From assembly GCA_046154545.1 (NCBI GenBank), contig JBJXGC010000217.1, forward strand, positions 1 through 5,863: 5,863 nucleotides of DNA, in the 5' to 3' direction. The stretch is from JBJXGC01 sp046154545. GTDB taxonomy: Bacteria > Chloroflexota > Dehalococcoidia > Tepidiformales > Tepidiformaceae. The first letter of the stretch is position 1, and every line of letters begins with the position of its first letter. Made by a program: the position numbers and the translations under genes. This document shows positions 5,032 to 5,863 of the stretch, in pieces. The notes under the pieces were generated by a model. The model ran no database searches. It was given only the letters and a program-made list of their open reading frames with translations, and was not told the DNA's origin.

Positions 5032-5808
5032 ATGCCCGACCTGATCTACACCAAGCACGAGAACTACGCCGTCTTCACCATGAACCGCCCGGAGCGGCTG
5101 AACGCCCTCGGCGGCACGATGCAGACCGAGCTGCGCGACGCCCTCGCCGACTTCACCGACGACCCGGCGATGCGCTGTGGCATCGTCACCGGCCAGGGCC
5201 GCGCCTTTAGCGCCGGCGCCGACCTGAAAGAGATGTCGGCCCGGAACACCGCCATGGCGCCAGGGGACGCCCGGGGCAGCACCCTCGACCCCGGCAGCCT
5301 CATGTTCTCGCGCAACCCCAAGCCGTTTATCGCCGCGATCAACGGCCTCTGCCTCGCCGGTGGACTGGAACGCGCCCTGGACTGCGACATCCGGATCTGC
5401 TCCACGGAGGCCTACTTCGGGCTGTTCGAAGTGAAGCGGGGGATCATGCCGGGCTACGCCATCCACCACCTCGCCCGCCTCGTGCCCTTCGGCGAAGCGA
5501 TGTACCTCATGCTCACGGCCGACCGGGTCGAGCCCGCCGAAGCGATGCGCATCGGCCTGGTCCACGAAGTGACCGCCCCGGGCGACCTGCTCCCACGGGC
5601 CGTCGCCATCGCCCAACTCATCGCCGCCAACGCGCCCCTCGCCGTCGAAGGCACGAAGGCGGTCGCCCACCAGTGGCGCCAGCTCCAACTGGACGAGTCC
5701 TACCGCTTCGGCGAGTGGGTGGGCCGCGTCGTCCTCAATTCTGAGGACGCCAAGGAAGGCCCCCGCGCCTTCGCCGAAAAGCGGCCCGCCCAGTGGAAGG
5801 CACGGTAG
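5032..5808 (+). CDS. Enoyl-CoA hydratase/isomerase (crotonase) family protein
   Basis: This is a 258-residue crotonase-fold protein, the normal length for a single-domain enoyl-CoA hydratase. Such enzymes hydrate trans-2-enoyl-CoA or catalyse related acyl-CoA isomerisations in the cytoplasm. The oxyanion-hole segments are SAGADLKEM (60-68) and NGLCLAGGLE (104-113). Both general acid/base glutamates are present: Glu113 (GGLE) and Glu133 (FGLFEVKRG), 20 residues apart exactly as rat mitochondrial crotonase E144 and E164. This supports hydratase chemistry rather than loss of catalysis. Two departures from the textbook motifs are LAGG for the usual GGG, and GYAIHHLARLV in place of GGTQRL after the second glutamate. 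The acyl chain cannot be read from sequence. ATG at 5032 has AGAGGT at 5021-5026. A GTG at 4954 is rejected because it lies in the promoter region. The stop codon TAG is the first three bases of the terminal heptamer array. Confidence 0.92.
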   Translation: MPDLIYTKHENYAVFTMNRPERLNALGGTMQTELRDALADFTDDPAMRCGIVTGQGRAFSAGADLKEMSARNTAMAPGDARGSTLDPGSLMFSRNPKPFIAAINGLCLAGGLERALDCDIRICSTEAYFGLFEVKRGIMPGYAIHHLARLVPFGEAMYLMLTADRVEPAEAMRIGLVHEVTAPGDLLPRAVAIAQLIAANAPLAVEGTKAVAHQWRQLQLDESYRFGEWVGRVVLNSEDAKEGPRAFAEKRPAQWKAR

Positions 5809-5863
5809 CTGTTAGCTGTTAGCTGTTAGCTGTTAGCTGTTAGCTGTTAGCTGTTAGCTGTTA
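5806..5863. repeat. Perfect heptamer tandem repeat TAGCTGT, at least 8.3 copies, open at the window end
   Basis: Eight uninterrupted identical units of TAGCTGT plus two further bases run to the last base of the window. The true copy number is therefore unknown. The array begins exactly with the T of the stop codon of the preceding gene; base 5805 breaks the period. Because seven is not a multiple of three, every forward frame meets TAG and every reverse frame meets TAA within 21 bases, so the array closes all six frames. Each unit contains the palindrome AGCT. It is AT-richer than its surroundings. Such heptamer arrays occur between genes in several bacterial groups. Whether this one is dispersed in the genome cannot be seen here. 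Confidence 0.97.

Noticed and set aside
4726..5688. Open frame of 320 codons antisense to the enoyl-CoA hydratase
   Set aside because: The forward frame contains all crotonase motifs. The reverse frame is a composition shadow.
5806..5863. CRISPR or telomere-like array
   Set aside because: There are no spacers between units, and a 7-bp unit without spacers is a simple tandem repeat. Linear-chromosome telomere structure is not supported by anything in the window.

Overview
The window is bacterial DNA of strongly GC-rich composition (I judge roughly two thirds G+C; not counted exactly), tightly packed, with G/C-ending codons, one TTG start and long spurious antisense reading frames. The gene set (NAD salvage, an acyl-CoA enzyme, methionine repair, a lipobox-less exported serine hydrolase) suggests a free-living heterotroph. 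Actinobacteria, Chloroflexota or another GC-rich lineage would all fit. I lean weakly towards Chloroflexota, but nothing in the sequence proves it.

Layout. At 43-2020 (+) lie nicotinamidase pncA and nicotinate phosphoribosyltransferase pncB, overlapping by 17 bp. They form the two-step deamidating NAD-salvage route: nicotinamide to nicotinate, then to nicotinate mononucleotide. pncA has an in-frame stop only 9 nt before its ATG and a -10-like hexamer placed so that transcription could begin at the start codon, which suggests a leaderless mRNA. At 3699-2032 (-) two genes probably form an operon: a VOC-fold protein resembling methylmalonyl-CoA epimerase, then a membrane-anchored or secreted class A beta-lactamase-like serine hydrolase. 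The hydrolase converges on pncB with only 11 bp between the stops. At 3700-4066 is a divergent intergenic region with a promoter candidate on each side and several GC-rich hairpins. At 4067-4729 (+) is a full-length MsrA. At 4730-5031 is an intergenic region with an AT-rich island carrying a promoter candidate and an operator-like imperfect palindrome. At 5032-5808 (+) is an enoyl-CoA hydratase/isomerase-family enzyme with both catalytic glutamates. From 5806 to the window end runs a perfect heptamer tandem repeat, TAGCTGT, whose first unit supplies the stop codon of that enzyme.

How the genes work together. Only the pncA-pncB pair is a clear pathway unit. The epimerase-like protein and the enoyl-CoA hydratase could both serve acyl-CoA metabolism, but they are on opposite strands and separated by msrA, so this is only a suggestion. 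The rest looks like ordinary housekeeping and accessory metabolism. I do not see a new multi-gene system. The items most worth checking are the terminal heptamer array, the likely leaderless pncA, the operator-like palindrome before the hydratase gene, and the serine hydrolase that keeps SxxK and KTG but has a shortened omega-loop region.
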